Made by a program: the position numbers and the translations under genes
Assembly: GCA_019120315.1 (NCBI GenBank)
Contig: DWVJ01000011.1
Coordinates: 51,588-115,587 of the forward strand
Direction: 5' to 3'
From: Candidatus Ruminococcus avistercoris
GTDB lineage: Bacteria; Bacillota; Clostridia; Lachnospirales; Lachnospiraceae
Length of the DNA: 64,000 bases
Part shown: positions 25,742 through 36,002 of the stretch, piece by piece
Layout of the letters: every line of letters starts with the position of its first letter
How positions within the stretch are numbered: the first letter of the stretch is position 1
The notes under the pieces: generated by a model
The model's input: only the letters and a program-made list of their open reading frames with translations
Told to the model about the DNA's origin: nothing
The model's database searches: none

Positions 25742-28312
25742 ATGAAATTAGTGGAAAAAATCTTTGGAACCCATAGTTCCCGCGAGGTAAAACGGATCCT
25801 GCCGCTGGTAGATCAGATTGAAGAGTTAAGACCTGCCATGCAGGCGCTCAGCGACAGCGAACTGAGAGACAAGACAAAAGAATTCAAAGAGCGTCTGGCG
25901 GGGGGAGCCACCCTGGACGATATTCTGGTGGAGGCTTATGCGACCGTCAGAGAAGCGGCCAGACGTGTGCTGAACATGGAGCATTACCGGGTACAGCTGA
26001 TCGGCGGTATCATTCTGCATCAGGGACGGATTGCGGAGATGAAAACCGGTGAAGGAAAGACGCTGGTGTCTACTCTTCCGGCTTATCTGAATGCGTTGGA
26101 AGGCAAGGGCGTCCACATTGTGACGGTCAATGATTATCTGGCTCACCGTGATGCTGAGTGGATGGGAAAGGTTCATGAATTTTTGGGACTGACCGTGGGC
26201 GTTGTGCTCAATTCCATGAAAAGCGACGAGCGCAGGGCGGCCTATGCCTGCGACATTACCTACGTGACCAACAATGAGCTGGGATTTGATTATCTTCGTG
26301 ATAACATGGTGATCTACAAAGAACAGCTGGTACAAAGAGATCTGCACTACGCCATCATCGACGAGGTGGACTCCGTACTGATCGACGAGGCGAGAACGCC
26401 GCTGATCATTTCCGGCCAGAGCGGGAAATCCACAAAACTCTATGAGGTCTGCGATATCCTGGCACGCCAGCTGGAAAGGGGCGAAGCTAGCGGCGAGATG
26501 ACGAAGATGGCCGCCATCATGGGCGAGGAGATCACGGAAACCGGAGATTTCGTTGTCAATGAAAAGGATAAAATCGTTAACCTGACAGAGCAGGGTGTAA
26601 AGAAAGTAGAGAAGTTTTTTAATATTGAAAACCTGGCAGATCCGGAAAATCTGGAAATCCAGCACAATATTATCCTGGCGCTGCGGGCACACAATCTGAT
26701 GTTCCGGGATCAGGACTATGTGATCAAAGATGATCAGGTGCTGATCGTCGATGAGTTTACGGGGCGTATCATGCCGGGCCGCCGCTATTCCGACGGACTC
26801 CATCAGGCCATTGAGGCCAAGGAGCATGTGAAGGTGAGAAGGGAGAGTAAGACTCTGGCTACTATTACCTTCCAGAATTTCTTCAATAAATATAAGAAGA
26901 AAGCCGGTATGACCGGTACGGCGCTGACAGAAGAGCAGGAGTTCCGCGATATTTACGGCATGGATGTCATCGAAATTCCCACCAATAAGCCGGTGATCCG
27001 CGTGGATATGGAAGATGCGGTTTATATGACGAAGAAGGAAAAATTCCATGCGGTGGTGGAAGCTATCAAGGAAGCCCATGAAAAGCAGCAGCCGGTGCTG
27101 GTGGGTACCATCACTATCGAGACTTCGGAACTGTTAAGCGGAATGCTGAGAAGAGAAGGCATCCAGCACCAGGTGTTAAATGCCAAGTTCCATGAGCTGG
27201 AGGCGGAGATCGTGGCCCAGGCCGGTGTGGCGGGAACCGTTACCATCGCCACCAACATGGCCGGCCGTGGAACGGATATCAAGCTGGATGATGTGGCACG
27301 TGAAGCAGGGGGCCTGAAAATCATCGGCACGGAACGTCACGAGTCCAGACGAATCGACAATCAGCTGCGCGGCCGTTCCGGCCGTCAGGGAGATCCCGGA
27401 GAATCCCGGTTCTACATTTCTCTGGAAGACGATCTGATGCGTCTGTTCGGGTCTGAGCGTCTGATGGGGATCTTCACCCATCTGGGTGTGGCGGAAAACG
27501 AACAGATCGAACATAAGATGCTGTCCGACGCGATTGAAAAAGCCCAGAAGAAGATCGAGAGCAATAACTACGGTATCCGTAAGAATCTGCTGGAGTATGA
27601 CCAGGTAAATAACGAGCAAAGAGAAATCATTTATAAAGAGCGCCGCCGGGTGCTGGACGGTGAAAACATGCGGGACGCCATCTATAAAATGATCACAGAT
27701 ACGGTGGACAGCGTTGTGGATATGTGCATCAATGAGGACAAAGATTCTTCCGAATGGGATCTGGGAGAGATCAATTCCGTACTGCTGCCGGTGATCCCGC
27801 TGGAGCCGCTGACAGAGGAACGGGTGAAGGGCCTGAAGAAGAACGAGTGCAAGCAGAAACTCAAAGAAGAAGCTGTGAAGCTGTACGAGATGAAAGAGGC
27901 AGAGTTCCCCGAGGCGGAGCAGCTGCGCGAGCTGGAGCGTGTCATCCTACTGAAAGTCATCGACCGTAAATGGATGGATCATATCGACGATATGGATCAG
28001 CTTCGCCAGGGTATCGGACTGCAGGCCTATGGTCAAAAAGATCCTAAGGTGGAGTATAAGATGGCCGCCTATGACATGTTCAATGAGATGATCGGTTCCA
28101 TCCAGCAGGATACCCTGCGCCTTCTGTATCATGTGAGAATTGAGCAGAAGGTGGAAAGAGAGCAGGTAGCTCAGGTAACAGGTACCAATAAGGATGACAG
28201 CGGTCCGAAGAAACCGAAACAGAGAGCGGCGGAGAAGGTTTATCCCAATGATCCCTGTCCTTGCGGAAGCGGCAAAAAGTATAAACAGTGCTGCGGAAGA
28301 AAAGCAATTTAA
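25742..28312 (+). CDS. secA: Preprotein translocase ATPase SecA
   Basis: 856 residues, full length. The motor drives proteins through SecYEG. Walker A is in EMKTGEGKT (about 102), Walker B is in [13 protein letters not shown], the second motor domain has [10 protein letters not shown], and the preprotein-binding and helical scaffold regions are intact. The C-terminal linker ends in the zinc motif [14 protein letters not shown], used for SecB or ribosome contact. A single essential-type copy; followed 36 bases later by prfB, as in many Firmicutes. Confidence 0.98.
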   Translation: MKLVEKIFGTHSSREVKRILPLVDQIEELRPAMQALSDSELRDKTKEFKERLAGGATLDDILVEAYATVREAARRVLNMEHYRVQLIGGIILHQGRIAEMKTGEGKTLVSTLPAYLNALEGKGVHIVTVNDYLAHRDAEWMGKVHEFLGLTVGVVLNSMKSDERRAAYACDITYVTNNELGFDYLRDNMVIYKEQLVQRDLHYAIIDEVDSVLIDEARTPLIISGQSGKSTKLYEVCDILARQLERGEASGEMTKMAAIMGEEITETGDFVVNEKDKIVNLTEQGVKKVEKFFNIENLADPENLEIQHNIILALRAHNLMFRDQDYVIKDDQVLIVDEFTGRIMPGRRYSDGLHQAIEAKEHVKVRRESKTLATITFQNFFNKYKKKAGMTGTALTEEQEFRDIYGMDVIEIPTNKPVIRVDMEDAVYMTKKEKFHAVVEAIKEAHEKQQPVLVGTITIETSELLSGMLRREGIQHQVLNAKFHELEAEIVAQAGVAGTVTIATNMAGRGTDIKLDDVAREAGGLKIIGTERHESRRIDNQLRGRSGRQGDPGESRFYISLEDDLMRLFGSERLMGIFTHLGVAENEQIEHKMLSDAIEKAQKKIESNNYGIRKNLLEYDQVNNEQREIIYKERRRVLDGENMRDAIYKMITDTVDSVVDMCINEDKDSSEWDLGEINSVLLPVIPLEPLTEERVKGLKKNECKQKLKEEAVKLYEMKEAEFPEAEQLRELERVILLKVIDRKWMDHIDDMDQLRQGIGLQAYGQKDPKVEYKMAAYDMFNEMIGSIQQDTLRLLYHVRIEQKVEREQVAQVTGTNKDDSGPKKPKQRAAEKVYPNDPCPCGSGKKYKQCCGRKAI

Positions 28313-28347
28313 CATATAAAAAGAAAAATCAGAAAGAAGGTGAAGCT

Positions 28348-29473
28348 GTGGTTGAATTAGATCAGTTTAAAACAGTATTGAACAGCTATACAGAACCATT
28401 AGTGGAAGTGAGGGATTCACTTTGACCTGGCTAACAAAGAAAAACGGGTCCAGGAATTAGAAATGGAAATGGAAGCTCCTAATTTCTGGGATGATCCGGA
28501 GAAATCCCAGGGAATGATGAAGGAGCTGAAAAGTCTAAAAGATGACATGCAGACATATCAGAATCTGATTTCTCAGAAAGAAGATATGGAGACTTTGATT
28601 GAGATGGGGTACGAGGAGAATGACGACTCAGTGATCCCGGAGATCGAAGAGCTGCTGGAAGAATTCAAAAAAGATTTTGAAAATATCCGGGTAAAAACAC
28701 TGCTTTCCGGGGAATATGACAAAAACGATGCCATCGTGACCCTTCACGCCGGCGCCGGGGGGACCGAGTCCTGCGACTGGGCCGGTATGCTGTACCGCAT
28801 GTACACCCGCTGGGCAGAGCGCAAGGGCTATGCAGTGGAGGTTCTGGATTATCTGGACGGCGAGGAGGCCGGTATCAAATCTGTGACTTTTGAAGTCCGC
28901 GGGGAGAATGCCTACGGTTACCTGAAATCCGAAAAGGGTGTACACCGCCTGGTGCGTATTTCACCCTTTAACGCGGCAGGGAAGCGGCAGACCTCTTTCG
29001 TATCCTGCGATGTGATGCCGGATATCGAAGAAGATGTGGATGTGGAGATCAAAGATGAAGATATCCGGATCGATACCTACCGTTCCAGCGGTGCGGGCGG
29101 TCAGCATATCAATAAAACGTCGTCGGCAATCCGAATCACTCATTTTCCCACGGGAATCGTGGTACAGTGTCAGAATGAGCGTTCCCAGCATATGAACAAA
29201 GACAAGGCCATGCAGATGCTCAAAGCCAAGCTGTATCTGTTGAAGCAGCAGGAGAACGAGGCTAAGCTGTCGGGAATCCGCGGCGAGGTGACGGACATCG
29301 GCTGGGGCAATCAGATCCGGTCATACGTACTGCAGCCGTATACCATGGTAAAGGATCACCGGACCGGCGAGGAACGGGGAAATGTGGATCAGGTACTGGA
29401 CGGGGATCTGGATTCTTTCATCAACGCCTATTTGAAATGGCGGGCGCTGTCTGCGCGCAAAGACGCAGAATAA
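28348..29473 (+). CDS. prfB: Peptide chain release factor 2, with programmed +1 frameshift
   Basis: Translation starts at the GTG at 28348 (AAGG 7 bases upstream). After 25 codons, CTT TGA C is reached at 28420-28426, and a +1 shift joins 28348-28422 to 28424-29473, giving about 374 residues. An internal SD-like AGGG lies at 28411, placed as in other prfB genes, so low RF2 at the UGA promotes shifting (known autoregulation). The protein has SPF (RISPFNAAGKR), which reads UGA/UAA stops, and GAGGQHINKT, whose GGQ triggers peptide release. Confidence 0.97.
28411..28426 (+). promoter_or_regulatory. prfB programmed +1 frameshift site
   Basis: AGGGATTCACTTTGAC: internal Shine-Dalgarno-like AGGG, slippery CTT, in-frame TGA stop and following C. 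The reading frame changes from the one opened at 28348 to the one closed at 29473. Confidence 0.95.
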
Positions 29474-29501
29474 TACGATATCAATACAAGGAGAAAAAAC
29501 T

Positions 29502-30719
29502 ATGATCAATATTGCTGTGTTGGGCTACGGCACCGTTGGTTCCGGAGTAGTGGAAGTTATCAATACCAATTATGACAGTATCGCCAAAAAAGCCGGCGAG
29601 GAAATCAATATCAAATATGTGCTGGATCTGCGGGATTTTCCCGGAGATCCCATACAGGAAAAAATCGTTCATGATTTTGACGTGATCATCAATGATCCGG
29701 AAGTGAAAATCGTCGTGGAGGTAATGGGAGGCGTGGAACCGGCCTTTACCTTTACCAAACGTGCGCTGGAAAGCGGGAAAAGCGTTTGTACTTCCAACAA
29801 AGAACTGGTGGCCAAACACGGCGTGGAGCTGCTGGAAATCGCCAGGGCGAAAAATATCAATTATCTGTTTGAGGCCAGCTGCGGCGGCGGTATCCCTATT
29901 ATCCGTGTGCTGAACTCTTCCCTGACGGCAGATGAGATTGATGAGATCACCGGCATTCTCAACGGAACGACTAACTATATTCTTACGGAGATGAGCGCCA
30001 ACGGATCGGATTTTGAGGAAGTGTTAAAAGACGCCCAGAATAAGGGATACGCGGAGCGTAATCCGGAAGCGGATGTGGAAGGTTACGATGCCTGCAGGAA
30101 AATTGCGATCCTTTCTTCTCTGGCATTTGGCCGTTCCGTCAATTATGAAGAAGTTTATACCGAGGGTATTACGAAAATCACAGCTGCGGATATCAAATAT
30201 GCCAACGATATGAAAACCAGCATCAAGCTGCTGGCCACCAGCCGCAAGGTGGGAGATAAATTCTATGCCATGGTCAGCCCGGTGATGATCGACGGCACCA
30301 GCCCGCTGTTCAGCGTCAATGGAGTGTTCAACGCTGTCTTTGTGCACGGCAATGTGTTGGGCGACGCCATGTTCTATGGAAGCGGAGCGGGTAAGCTGCC
30401 CACAGCCAGCGCAGTGGTGGCGGATGTGGTGGATGAAGCCAAACATCTGAACCGTAATATCATGATGCACTGGAGCAGTAAAAAGCTGGATCTGATGGAT
30501 ATCAGCCAGGTAGAAGGCCGGTTCTTCGTCCGGGTACAGGGAACGCCGGAAGAAAAAGCGGATAGGGTAAAAACGCTGTTCGGCGATGTGCAGATCCGTC
30601 AGCTGGCAGATTTGCCCGGTGAATTCGGTTTTGTCACACCGGTGATGACGGAAGCGCAGTATCAGGAAAAAGCCGGTCAGCTGGACGGCATTATCAGTAT
30701 GATCCGGGCAAGAATCTAA
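29502..30719 (+). CDS. hom: Homoserine dehydrogenase
   Basis: 405 residues. It reduces aspartate semialdehyde to homoserine for Thr and Met synthesis. The N-terminal Rossmann motif is VLGYGTVGSGVVEV; the substrate domain has GILNGTTNYIL and FEASCGGGIPIIR; a C-terminal ACT domain (about 325-405, FVRVQGTPEEKADRVKTLFG) should give threonine feedback. AAGGAG precedes the ATG. It is followed 16 bases later by apgM; this hom-apgM pairing is common in Clostridia. Confidence 0.97.
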   Translation: MINIAVLGYGTVGSGVVEVINTNYDSIAKKAGEEINIKYVLDLRDFPGDPIQEKIVHDFDVIINDPEVKIVVEVMGGVEPAFTFTKRALESGKSVCTSNKELVAKHGVELLEIARAKNINYLFEASCGGGIPIIRVLNSSLTADEIDEITGILNGTTNYILTEMSANGSDFEEVLKDAQNKGYAERNPEADVEGYDACRKIAILSSLAFGRSVNYEEVYTEGITKITAADIKYANDMKTSIKLLATSRKVGDKFYAMVSPVMIDGTSPLFSVNGVFNAVFVHGNVLGDAMFYGSGAGKLPTASAVVADVVDEAKHLNRNIMMHWSSKKLDLMDISQVEGRFFVRVQGTPEEKADRVKTLFGDVQIRQLADLPGEFGFVTPVMTEAQYQEKAGQLDGIISMIRARI

Positions 30720-30735
30720 AGACCGGAGGGAAAAG

Positions 30736-31935
30736 ATGAAATACGTAGTGATTCTGGGTGATGGTATGGCCGATGAGCCCATCGCCCGGCTGGATGGAAA
30801 GACTCCGCTGGAGTATGCGGATACTCCGGCGATGGACGAGCTGGCCCGTGTATCAGAGATCGGCATGGTGCGTACGATTCCGGAGGGGATGAGTCCGGGA
30901 AGCGACACAGCCAATCTCTCGGTGATGGGATATGATCCGAAGATTTATTATACCGGCAGATCGCCGCTGGAGGCTCTGAGTATCGGTGTGGATATGAAGG
31001 CGGACGATGTGGCGATCCGCTGCAATCTGGTGACGCTGTCGGAAGAAGGCGCTTACGGGGAAAAGACGATCATCGATCACAGTTCTGACGAGATCAGTAC
31101 GGAGGATGCCGGCGTATTGCTGGATGCCGTGCGCAGGGAACTGGAAAACGATACGTATCGTTTTTACCTGGGAACCAGCTATCGCCATTGTCTGATCTGG
31201 GCAAAAGGCAGCGTGGTGGAACTGACGCCTCCTCACGATGTGCTGGGACAGGTGATCGGCGATTATCTGCCGCAGGATGCGATACTGCGGCAGATGCAGG
31301 AGCGTAGCTATGAAATCCTCTCCCGCCACCCGCTGAATCTGGAGAGGAAAAGGCAGGGAAAGAACCCCGCCAACAGCATCTGGTTCTGGGGAGCGGGTAC
31401 CAGACCGGACCTGTCTTCTTTTTACGAGAAGTATCATAAAAGAGGTGTGATGATTTCTGCGGTGGATCTGCTGAAGGGAATCGCCGTAGGAGCCGGCATG
31501 GATAATATCTCGGTGGAAGGAGCCAATGGCGGGCTGCATACCAACTACGAGGGAAAAGCCAGAGCCGCGGTGAAGGCGCTGAGCCTCGACGGCTATGATT
31601 TCGCTTATATTCATGTGGAAGCGCCGGATGAAATGGGGCATCAGGGAAGCGTGGAACGGAAAATTCAGGCCATCGAGAATCTGGATCAGCGGGTGATTCG
31701 TCTGGTGAAGGAAGGACTGGACGAAGCCAATGTCCCCTATCGGATGCTGGTGCTGCCGGATCACCCCACGCCGATTCGGGTGAGAACCCATACGGCAGAT
31801 CCGGTTCCCTACCTGCTCTATGACAGCAGCCGAAAGGAAGAACATTCTTATCATTACAATGAAAAGGAAGCGGCTCTGACGGATCATAAGCTGGCGGAGG
31901 GCTGGATGATGATGGAACGTTTATTTGCAGAGTGA
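30736..31935 (+). CDS. apgM: 2,3-bisphosphoglycerate-independent phosphoglycerate mutase, archaeal-type
   Basis: 399 residues of the alkaline phosphatase superfamily (ApgM). The N-terminus KYVVILGDGMADEPI holds the first metal-binding Asp. GMSPGSDTANLSVMGYDP contains the nucleophilic Ser region. FAYIHVEAPDEMGHQG and LVLPDHPTPIRVRTH supply further metal ligands. It interconverts 3- and 2-phosphoglycerate, or acts on related phosphoserine/homoserine intermediates, given its usual location beside hom. A strong terminator follows. Confidence 0.93.
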   Translation: MKYVVILGDGMADEPIARLDGKTPLEYADTPAMDELARVSEIGMVRTIPEGMSPGSDTANLSVMGYDPKIYYTGRSPLEALSIGVDMKADDVAIRCNLVTLSEEGAYGEKTIIDHSSDEISTEDAGVLLDAVRRELENDTYRFYLGTSYRHCLIWAKGSVVELTPPHDVLGQVIGDYLPQDAILRQMQERSYEILSRHPLNLERKRQGKNPANSIWFWGAGTRPDLSSFYEKYHKRGVMISAVDLLKGIAVGAGMDNISVEGANGGLHTNYEGKARAAVKALSLDGYDFAYIHVEAPDEMGHQGSVERKIQAIENLDQRVIRLVKEGLDEANVPYRMLVLPDHPTPIRVRTHTADPVPYLLYDSSRKEEHSYHYNEKEAALTDHKLAEGWMMMERLFAE

Positions 31936-31944
31936 AAGGCACTG

Positions 31945-31973
31945 GGCCGGTCCGCGGGGACCGGCCCTTTTTA
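31945..31973 (+). terminator. Strong intrinsic terminator after hom-apgM
   Basis: GGGCCGGTCC and GGACCGGCCC form a perfect GC-rich 10-bp stem with a GCGG loop, followed by TTTTT. Confidence 0.92.
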
Positions 31974-32010
31974 TCAAGGCAAAAAGCAGGAAGTAAGGAG
32001 AGGAGGGCAT

Positions 32011-33324
32011 ATGGAAAAGGAAGGGATAAAAAAGAAGGGACATACCAGGATGAAAATTCCCCCCGGACAGCTGATCCGGTATTATGGCTTGAGAATCTGG
32101 AGGGATATGGGCAATCTGCTCAAATGGCTGCTGCTGGCCTCTCTGACAGGAGTGGTGGTGGGCGCCTGCAGCAGCGTTTTTGCCAGAGCCCTGACTTATG
32201 TGACCCGGATACGGGGGGAATACCCGTGGGTGATCCTTACCCTGCCGTTGGCAGGTCTGGTGATTGTTTTCTTGTATCAGAAAATTGGCAAAGAAGACAG
32301 GGGAACCAATCAGGTTCTTTCCTTTATCCGATCCAAGGATGAGGTCCCTTTTCGGGCGGCGCCGCTGATTTTTATCTCCACCATACTCACTCACCTGGCC
32401 GGCGGTTCGGCAGGACGGGAAGGAGCCGCCATACAGCTGGGCGGCAGTATCGGCAATCAGCTGGGGAGATGGATTCGTCTGGATGAGGAAGACCGTCATG
32501 TGATCGTCATGTGCGGCATGAGCGGCGCTTTTGCCGCGGTTTTTGGGACGCCCATGGCGGCCGCGGTTTTTGCCATGGAGGTGGTCAGCGTGGGAATCAT
32601 GTATTATGCCGCGCTGCTTCCCTGCGTGATATCTGCGCTCATCGCTTCCGGTTTTGCCGCCAGCTTCGGTATTCATCCGGAAAGTTTTCACGTAAGCGGT
32701 GTTGTAAAGCTGACGATGGAGAGCGGTCTGAAGATGGGAGTGGTGGCGCTGGCCTGCGGGGCGGTCAGCATCCTGTTCTGCGTGGCTTTGGGGGAAGCAG
32801 AAAAGATGTATCGCCGCTGGCTGAAAAACCCCTATCTGCGGGTGGCGGCGGCAGGGCTTCTGGTTATAGCGGTTACGCTGCTGCTTGGCACCACGGATTA
32901 TCTGGGCGCAGGGAATAATCTGATTGAACAGGCGGTGGAAGCGGGGCAGGCACGGCCCTGGGATTTCCTGCTCAAGCTGCTGCTGACAGCTGTCACCATG
33001 CGGGCTGGTTTTCGCGGCGGGGAAATCGTCCCTTCTTTTTGCATCGGAGCCACGCTGGGCTGTGTCCTGGGCCAGCTGCTGGGGCTGTCGCCTTCCCTCT
33101 GCGCGGCGGCAGGAATGGCGGCGTTGTTCTGCGGGGTAACCAACTGTCCGATCACGTCGATTCTGATTGCTTTTGAACTGTTTGGATTTGAAGGGGTAGC
33201 CTTCTATCTGATCGCGGTGGCCGTCAGCTATGCGGTATCGGGATATTACAGCCTGTATAAGGATCAGACCATCGTGTACTCCAAGTACAAAGCCAGATAT
33301 GTGAACCGTCATACCAGAAACTGA
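32011..33324 (+). CDS. ClC-family anion transporter, possibly fluoride-type
   Basis: 437-residue membrane protein with a ClC fold. The gating glutamate lies in GSAGREGAAIQLGGSIGNQ, and the late motif is GFRGGEIVPSFCIGATLG. These variants resemble CLC-F fluoride/proton antiporters more than chloride transporters, which usually have GSGIP and GREGP; this is inference from memory of the family. No fluoride riboswitch is visible upstream. GGAGAGGAGGG precedes the ATG. The C-terminus lacks a CBS pair. Confidence 0.85.
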   Translation: MEKEGIKKKGHTRMKIPPGQLIRYYGLRIWRDMGNLLKWLLLASLTGVVVGACSSVFARALTYVTRIRGEYPWVILTLPLAGLVIVFLYQKIGKEDRGTNQVLSFIRSKDEVPFRAAPLIFISTILTHLAGGSAGREGAAIQLGGSIGNQLGRWIRLDEEDRHVIVMCGMSGAFAAVFGTPMAAAVFAMEVVSVGIMYYAALLPCVISALIASGFAASFGIHPESFHVSGVVKLTMESGLKMGVVALACGAVSILFCVALGEAEKMYRRWLKNPYLRVAAAGLLVIAVTLLLGTTDYLGAGNNLIEQAVEAGQARPWDFLLKLLLTAVTMRAGFRGGEIVPSFCIGATLGCVLGQLLGLSPSLCAAAGMAALFCGVTNCPITSILIAFELFGFEGVAFYLIAVAVSYAVSGYYSLYKDQTIVYSKYKARYVNRHTRN

Positions 33325-33400
33325 AGTTTGGCGGCGGGGAAAGAGTAAAAAGTGCACAAAAAAACAGAAAAAAAACTGTAAAGTTTGGTTAATCTGTTTT

Positions 33401-33409
33401 TGCTATAAT
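33401..33409 (+). promoter_or_regulatory. Extended -10 promoter of the L25/Ctc gene
   Basis: TGCTATAAT: TG at -15/-14 and a perfect TATAAT, 105 bases before the ATG. No good -35. The long leader holds a CTTCATG-ACGA-CATGAAG hairpin near 33455-33472. Confidence 0.6.
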
Positions 33410-33513
33410 AGTTATAATATAACTGTAACAAAGAAGACATACTTAACAAACCTCTTCATGACGACATGAAGTTGAAGGCTGCTAAGCAATCAGATTTTTG
33501 GAGGAAAAGATAA

Positions 33514-34101
33514 ATGAATACTTTAAAAGCTGAAAAAAGAAGCATGGATGTTAAGGCAAAGAAATTAAGACGGGAAGGTTTTGTTACAGGAAATGTGTTT
33601 GGCAGAGAGATGGAAGGTTCACTGCCGGTAAAAATGCAGAAAAGTGATGTGGAACGTCTTCTGAAAACAGACCACAAAGGAAGTCAGATCATGCTGAACG
33701 TGGATGGCAAGGATTACGATGTGCTGATTAAAGAAATTCAGTACAATTCCATGGCTGCAAGAGTGGATGAAATAGATTTCCAGGCTCTGGTCAGCGATGA
33801 AAAAGTTAATTCCGTCGCGGAAGTGATTCTGGAAAACCATGATAAAGTCGCGGAAGGCGTGGTTCAGCTTCTGGTAAGCGAGATACCCTATAAAGCATAT
33901 CCCGCTGATCTGGTGGACAGTGTGAAAATTGATGTGGGCCAGATGCATGTAGGTGATTCTGTAAAAGTGAAAGAACTGGAGATCGCAAAAAATTCCAGGA
34001 TTGAGATTGCAGAAGATCCGGAGGCTGCAGTGGTAGTGGTATCGGCGGTTCACAATACGGTTCCGGCCGAGGAGACCGAGGAAACTGAGGAAGAAGCATA
34101 A
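33514..34101 (+). CDS. rplY: 50S ribosomal protein L25 / general stress protein Ctc
   Basis: 195 residues, the longer TL5/Ctc form: an N-terminal 5S-rRNA-binding L25 barrel (about 1-90) and a C-terminal beta domain (about 95-185), ending in an acidic tail (ETEETEEEA). KAEKRSMDVKAKKLRREGFVTG at the start and DVLIKEIQYN are characteristic. TTGGAGGAAAAG lies before the ATG. Monocistronic, with its own promoter and a strong terminator. Confidence 0.92.
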   Translation: MNTLKAEKRSMDVKAKKLRREGFVTGNVFGREMEGSLPVKMQKSDVERLLKTDHKGSQIMLNVDGKDYDVLIKEIQYNSMAARVDEIDFQALVSDEKVNSVAEVILENHDKVAEGVVQLLVSEIPYKAYPADLVDSVKIDVGQMHVGDSVKVKELEIAKNSRIEIAEDPEAAVVVVSAVHNTVPAEETEETEEEA

Positions 34102-34116
34102 ATAGAATATATCAAT

Positions 34117-34158
34117 AAAACAACTGCCGGCAGGCTGCGGCCTGCCGGCAGTTGTTTT
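34117..34158 (+). terminator. Bidirectional intrinsic terminator, long perfect stem
   Basis: AAAACAACTGCCGGCAGGC pairs with GCCTGCCGGCAGTTGTTTT around a 4-nt loop. The A and T runs at the two ends let it work in both directions, for rplY and for the convergent DUF975 gene. Confidence 0.92.
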
Positions 34159-34159
34159 A

Positions 34160-34927
34160 TTAATATTGAAATTCTTCTGTATAATTATTCTCTCTGGGGC
34201 CGCCGTCCAGTTCGCCGATGACTTCCCGGTAAAACTGGATGTAGGTCATATTCATATAAGGGGTAACCCAGATAGCGCCGATACCGCAGGAGAGGAACAT
34301 CAGCAGCATCATGCCGATGAAGCTGAGGGACAGGTAAAAGTAACGTCCCTTGTTTCCGCGCATCAGATCGGAACTGGTCTTCATGGATTCGATGGCGCCC
34401 ATCTGGGGATTATCGATCAAAAGGATATTCGCCAGTGAAAAACGCAAGGTGATAATATAAGCGATAACCGCCATGACAAGGGCTGTCAGCAGGATCAGTA
34501 CCACGTAAGACAGAGGCGTGTGGTAAGCTGGATTGGTGCTGATAAGCCATATTCCCAGGACGAGAGTGGGGATCTGCAGTGCGAATGAGATCAAAGTAAT
34601 CAAAAAACTTACCACGATAAACCGGTCAGGATGATGGCGGAAACAGTAAAACAGATCTGCCACAGAGCTGTACAGACCGCGGCTGATATTAAGGGAAATC
34701 CGCTGAAATCCTGCCGCCAGCACACCGATGAGCAAGGTCAGGATGAACGTAACGATTTGTAAAGTGATAAGACCGCTGATGGTTTCGGTTTTAAGAAACA
34801 GCATCGGAATCATCTCAATGGTAAAGCTGATTAAAAAATATATCAGAAAGGCGAGTGCAAAAACTCCGTAGGATCCCAGGAGCGCCTCCCTGGCGATTTC
34901 TTTTAATTCTCTGGATGAACGTTTCAT
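34160..34927 (-). CDS. DUF975 family integral membrane protein
   Basis: 255 residues with about 6 membrane segments. The N-terminus KRSSRELKEIAREALLGSYGVFALAFLIYFLI and the C-terminal end WVTPYMNMTYIQFYREV match the DUF975 family common in Firmicutes. SSDLMRGNKGRYFYLSLSFIGM is a typical conserved loop. Function unknown; a role in envelope or glycerophosphoryl-type membrane processes is only guesswork. GGGAG precedes the ATG at a relaxed spacing. Confidence 0.87.
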   Translation of the reverse strand: MKRSSRELKEIAREALLGSYGVFALAFLIYFLISFTIEMIPMLFLKTETISGLITLQIVTFILTLLIGVLAAGFQRISLNISRGLYSSVADLFYCFRHHPDRFIVVSFLITLISFALQIPTLVLGIWLISTNPAYHTPLSYVVLILLTALVMAVIAYIITLRFSLANILLIDNPQMGAIESMKTSSDLMRGNKGRYFYLSLSFIGMMLLMFLSCGIGAIWVTPYMNMTYIQFYREVIGELDGGPRENNYTEEFQY

Positions 34928-35009
34928 AGTTATAATACTCCCTGTTCTTTATTCTGACTAAGGTTTATGATACAATATCCGTGATGATGACTGGAGAGGA
35001 GGCAAGAAA

Positions 35010-35336
35010 GTGATCATAAAAGAGATTTTACTGCACCCCTGCTTTTTTTATCAGTATACAGGACTATACTGTCCCGGATGCGGAGGAACCCGCGCGGTTC
35101 TGGCGCTGCTGCAGGGTCATGTGCTGCAGTCTCTGTGGTATCATCCGCTGGTACTGTATATCGCGGCGACAGCCGGGTGGTACGGAATCAGCCATGGGCT
35201 GGAAAAAGCAGTCCGGGGCCGCTGGAAAACGGGGATGGTTTTTACCAGACGTTACCTGTATCTGGGTCTGGCGATTGTCATTGCCAACTGGATTGTAAAA
35301 AATCTTCTGCCGATCTTTTTTGCCGTCCGTCTTTGA
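35010..35336 (+). CDS. DUF2752 family small membrane protein
   Basis: 108 residues from a GTG at 35010, with GGAGAGGAGG about 9 bases upstream. Two or three membrane segments. LYCPGCGGTRAVLALLQG is the family signature, with a CPxCGGTR motif whose cysteines could bind metal or form a disulfide. Function unknown. It lies in a divergent position to DUF975 and convergent to the DUF4190 gene, 13 bases from it. Confidence 0.88.
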   Translation: MIIKEILLHPCFFYQYTGLYCPGCGGTRAVLALLQGHVLQSLWYHPLVLYIAATAGWYGISHGLEKAVRGRWKTGMVFTRRYLYLGLAIVIANWIVKNLLPIFFAVRL

Positions 35337-35349
35337 AAAAATACAGGCG

Positions 35350-35829
35350 TTAAAGTTCTCCCCCCGGGGTGGAACGCTGCATCAGATCGTTCAGCTGATC
35401 TTCGTCAAAGATGAGGTTTCCGTCCGAATCGTAGTAATCCATCACATCGTCGGAATTAAAATCATCTTCTCCAAAATCGTAATAGTATTCATACGTATCC
35501 ATCATATCCTGGATTTGCCCGGAAGTAAACAGACTGATAAGATAGAACGCATATACGGCGATGGAAAGGATGATGCCTACGATAGACAGGATCAATCCCG
35601 CTTTGGCGGAGCCGTTCATCTGTCCGTTTCCTCTGGATAAAAGTGCGAAGATAATGCCCAGCGCACCCAACATGAAGGAAGCGCCGCAGCAGATCAGCAC
35701 GAGGCAGCAAATGCCCATGACCAGGGATGCGGTGGCCAGCCCGGACGATTTTGGAAATGGAGCGTCGGGGCGGGGGGACCGGTACATTTCCGGTTCCGGA
35801 TTTTCGTAATAATTCGTATTCTGTTCCAT
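35350..35829 (-). CDS. DUF4190 domain membrane protein
   Basis: About 159 residues from the ATG at 35829, which has AGGA at proper spacing; the ATG at 35835 is too close to it. A Pro/Tyr-rich N-terminus, two membrane segments (SGLATASLVMGICCLVLIC...LGALGIIFALLS and AGLILSIVGIILSIAVYAFYLI) typical of DUF4190, and a very acidic C-terminus (DFGEDDFNSDDVMDYYDSDG). Function unknown. Confidence 0.85.
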   Translation of the reverse strand: MEQNTNYYENPEPEMYRSPRPDAPFPKSSGLATASLVMGICCLVLICCGASFMLGALGIIFALLSRGNGQMNGSAKAGLILSIVGIILSIAVYAFYLISLFTSGQIQDMMDTYEYYYDFGEDDFNSDDVMDYYDSDGNLIFDEDQLNDLMQRSTPGGEL

Positions 35830-35935
35830 ATGCATGTCCTGCTTTCTGCAAAATTTGTAAGTCTATTTTATCATGGAGAAAGCGCGCTGACAACTGATAT
35901 TGACAAAACAGACAGTTTTCCGGACAGGAAGGATG

Positions 35936-35964
35936 TTGACAAAATGAAAAGGGATTGTTACCAT
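35936..35964 (+). promoter_or_regulatory. Promoter of tex
   Basis: TTGACA (35936-35941), 17-base spacer, TACCAT (35959-35964), 38 bases before the ATG. Perfect -35, weak -10. Confidence 0.55.
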
Positions 35965-36002
35965 CAGGTAGCGGAACAGATCAACAGACAGGAGGAAATA
36001 TC

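Noticed and set aside
31936..32010. Fluoride riboswitch before the ClC gene
   Set aside because: The region is only a GC-rich terminator and a ribosome binding site; no conserved fluoride aptamer sequence is present.
31921..33357. 478-codon minus-strand frame opposite the ClC gene
   Set aside because: Antisense shadow with Gln/His/Arg-rich composition; the plus-strand ClC protein is clear.
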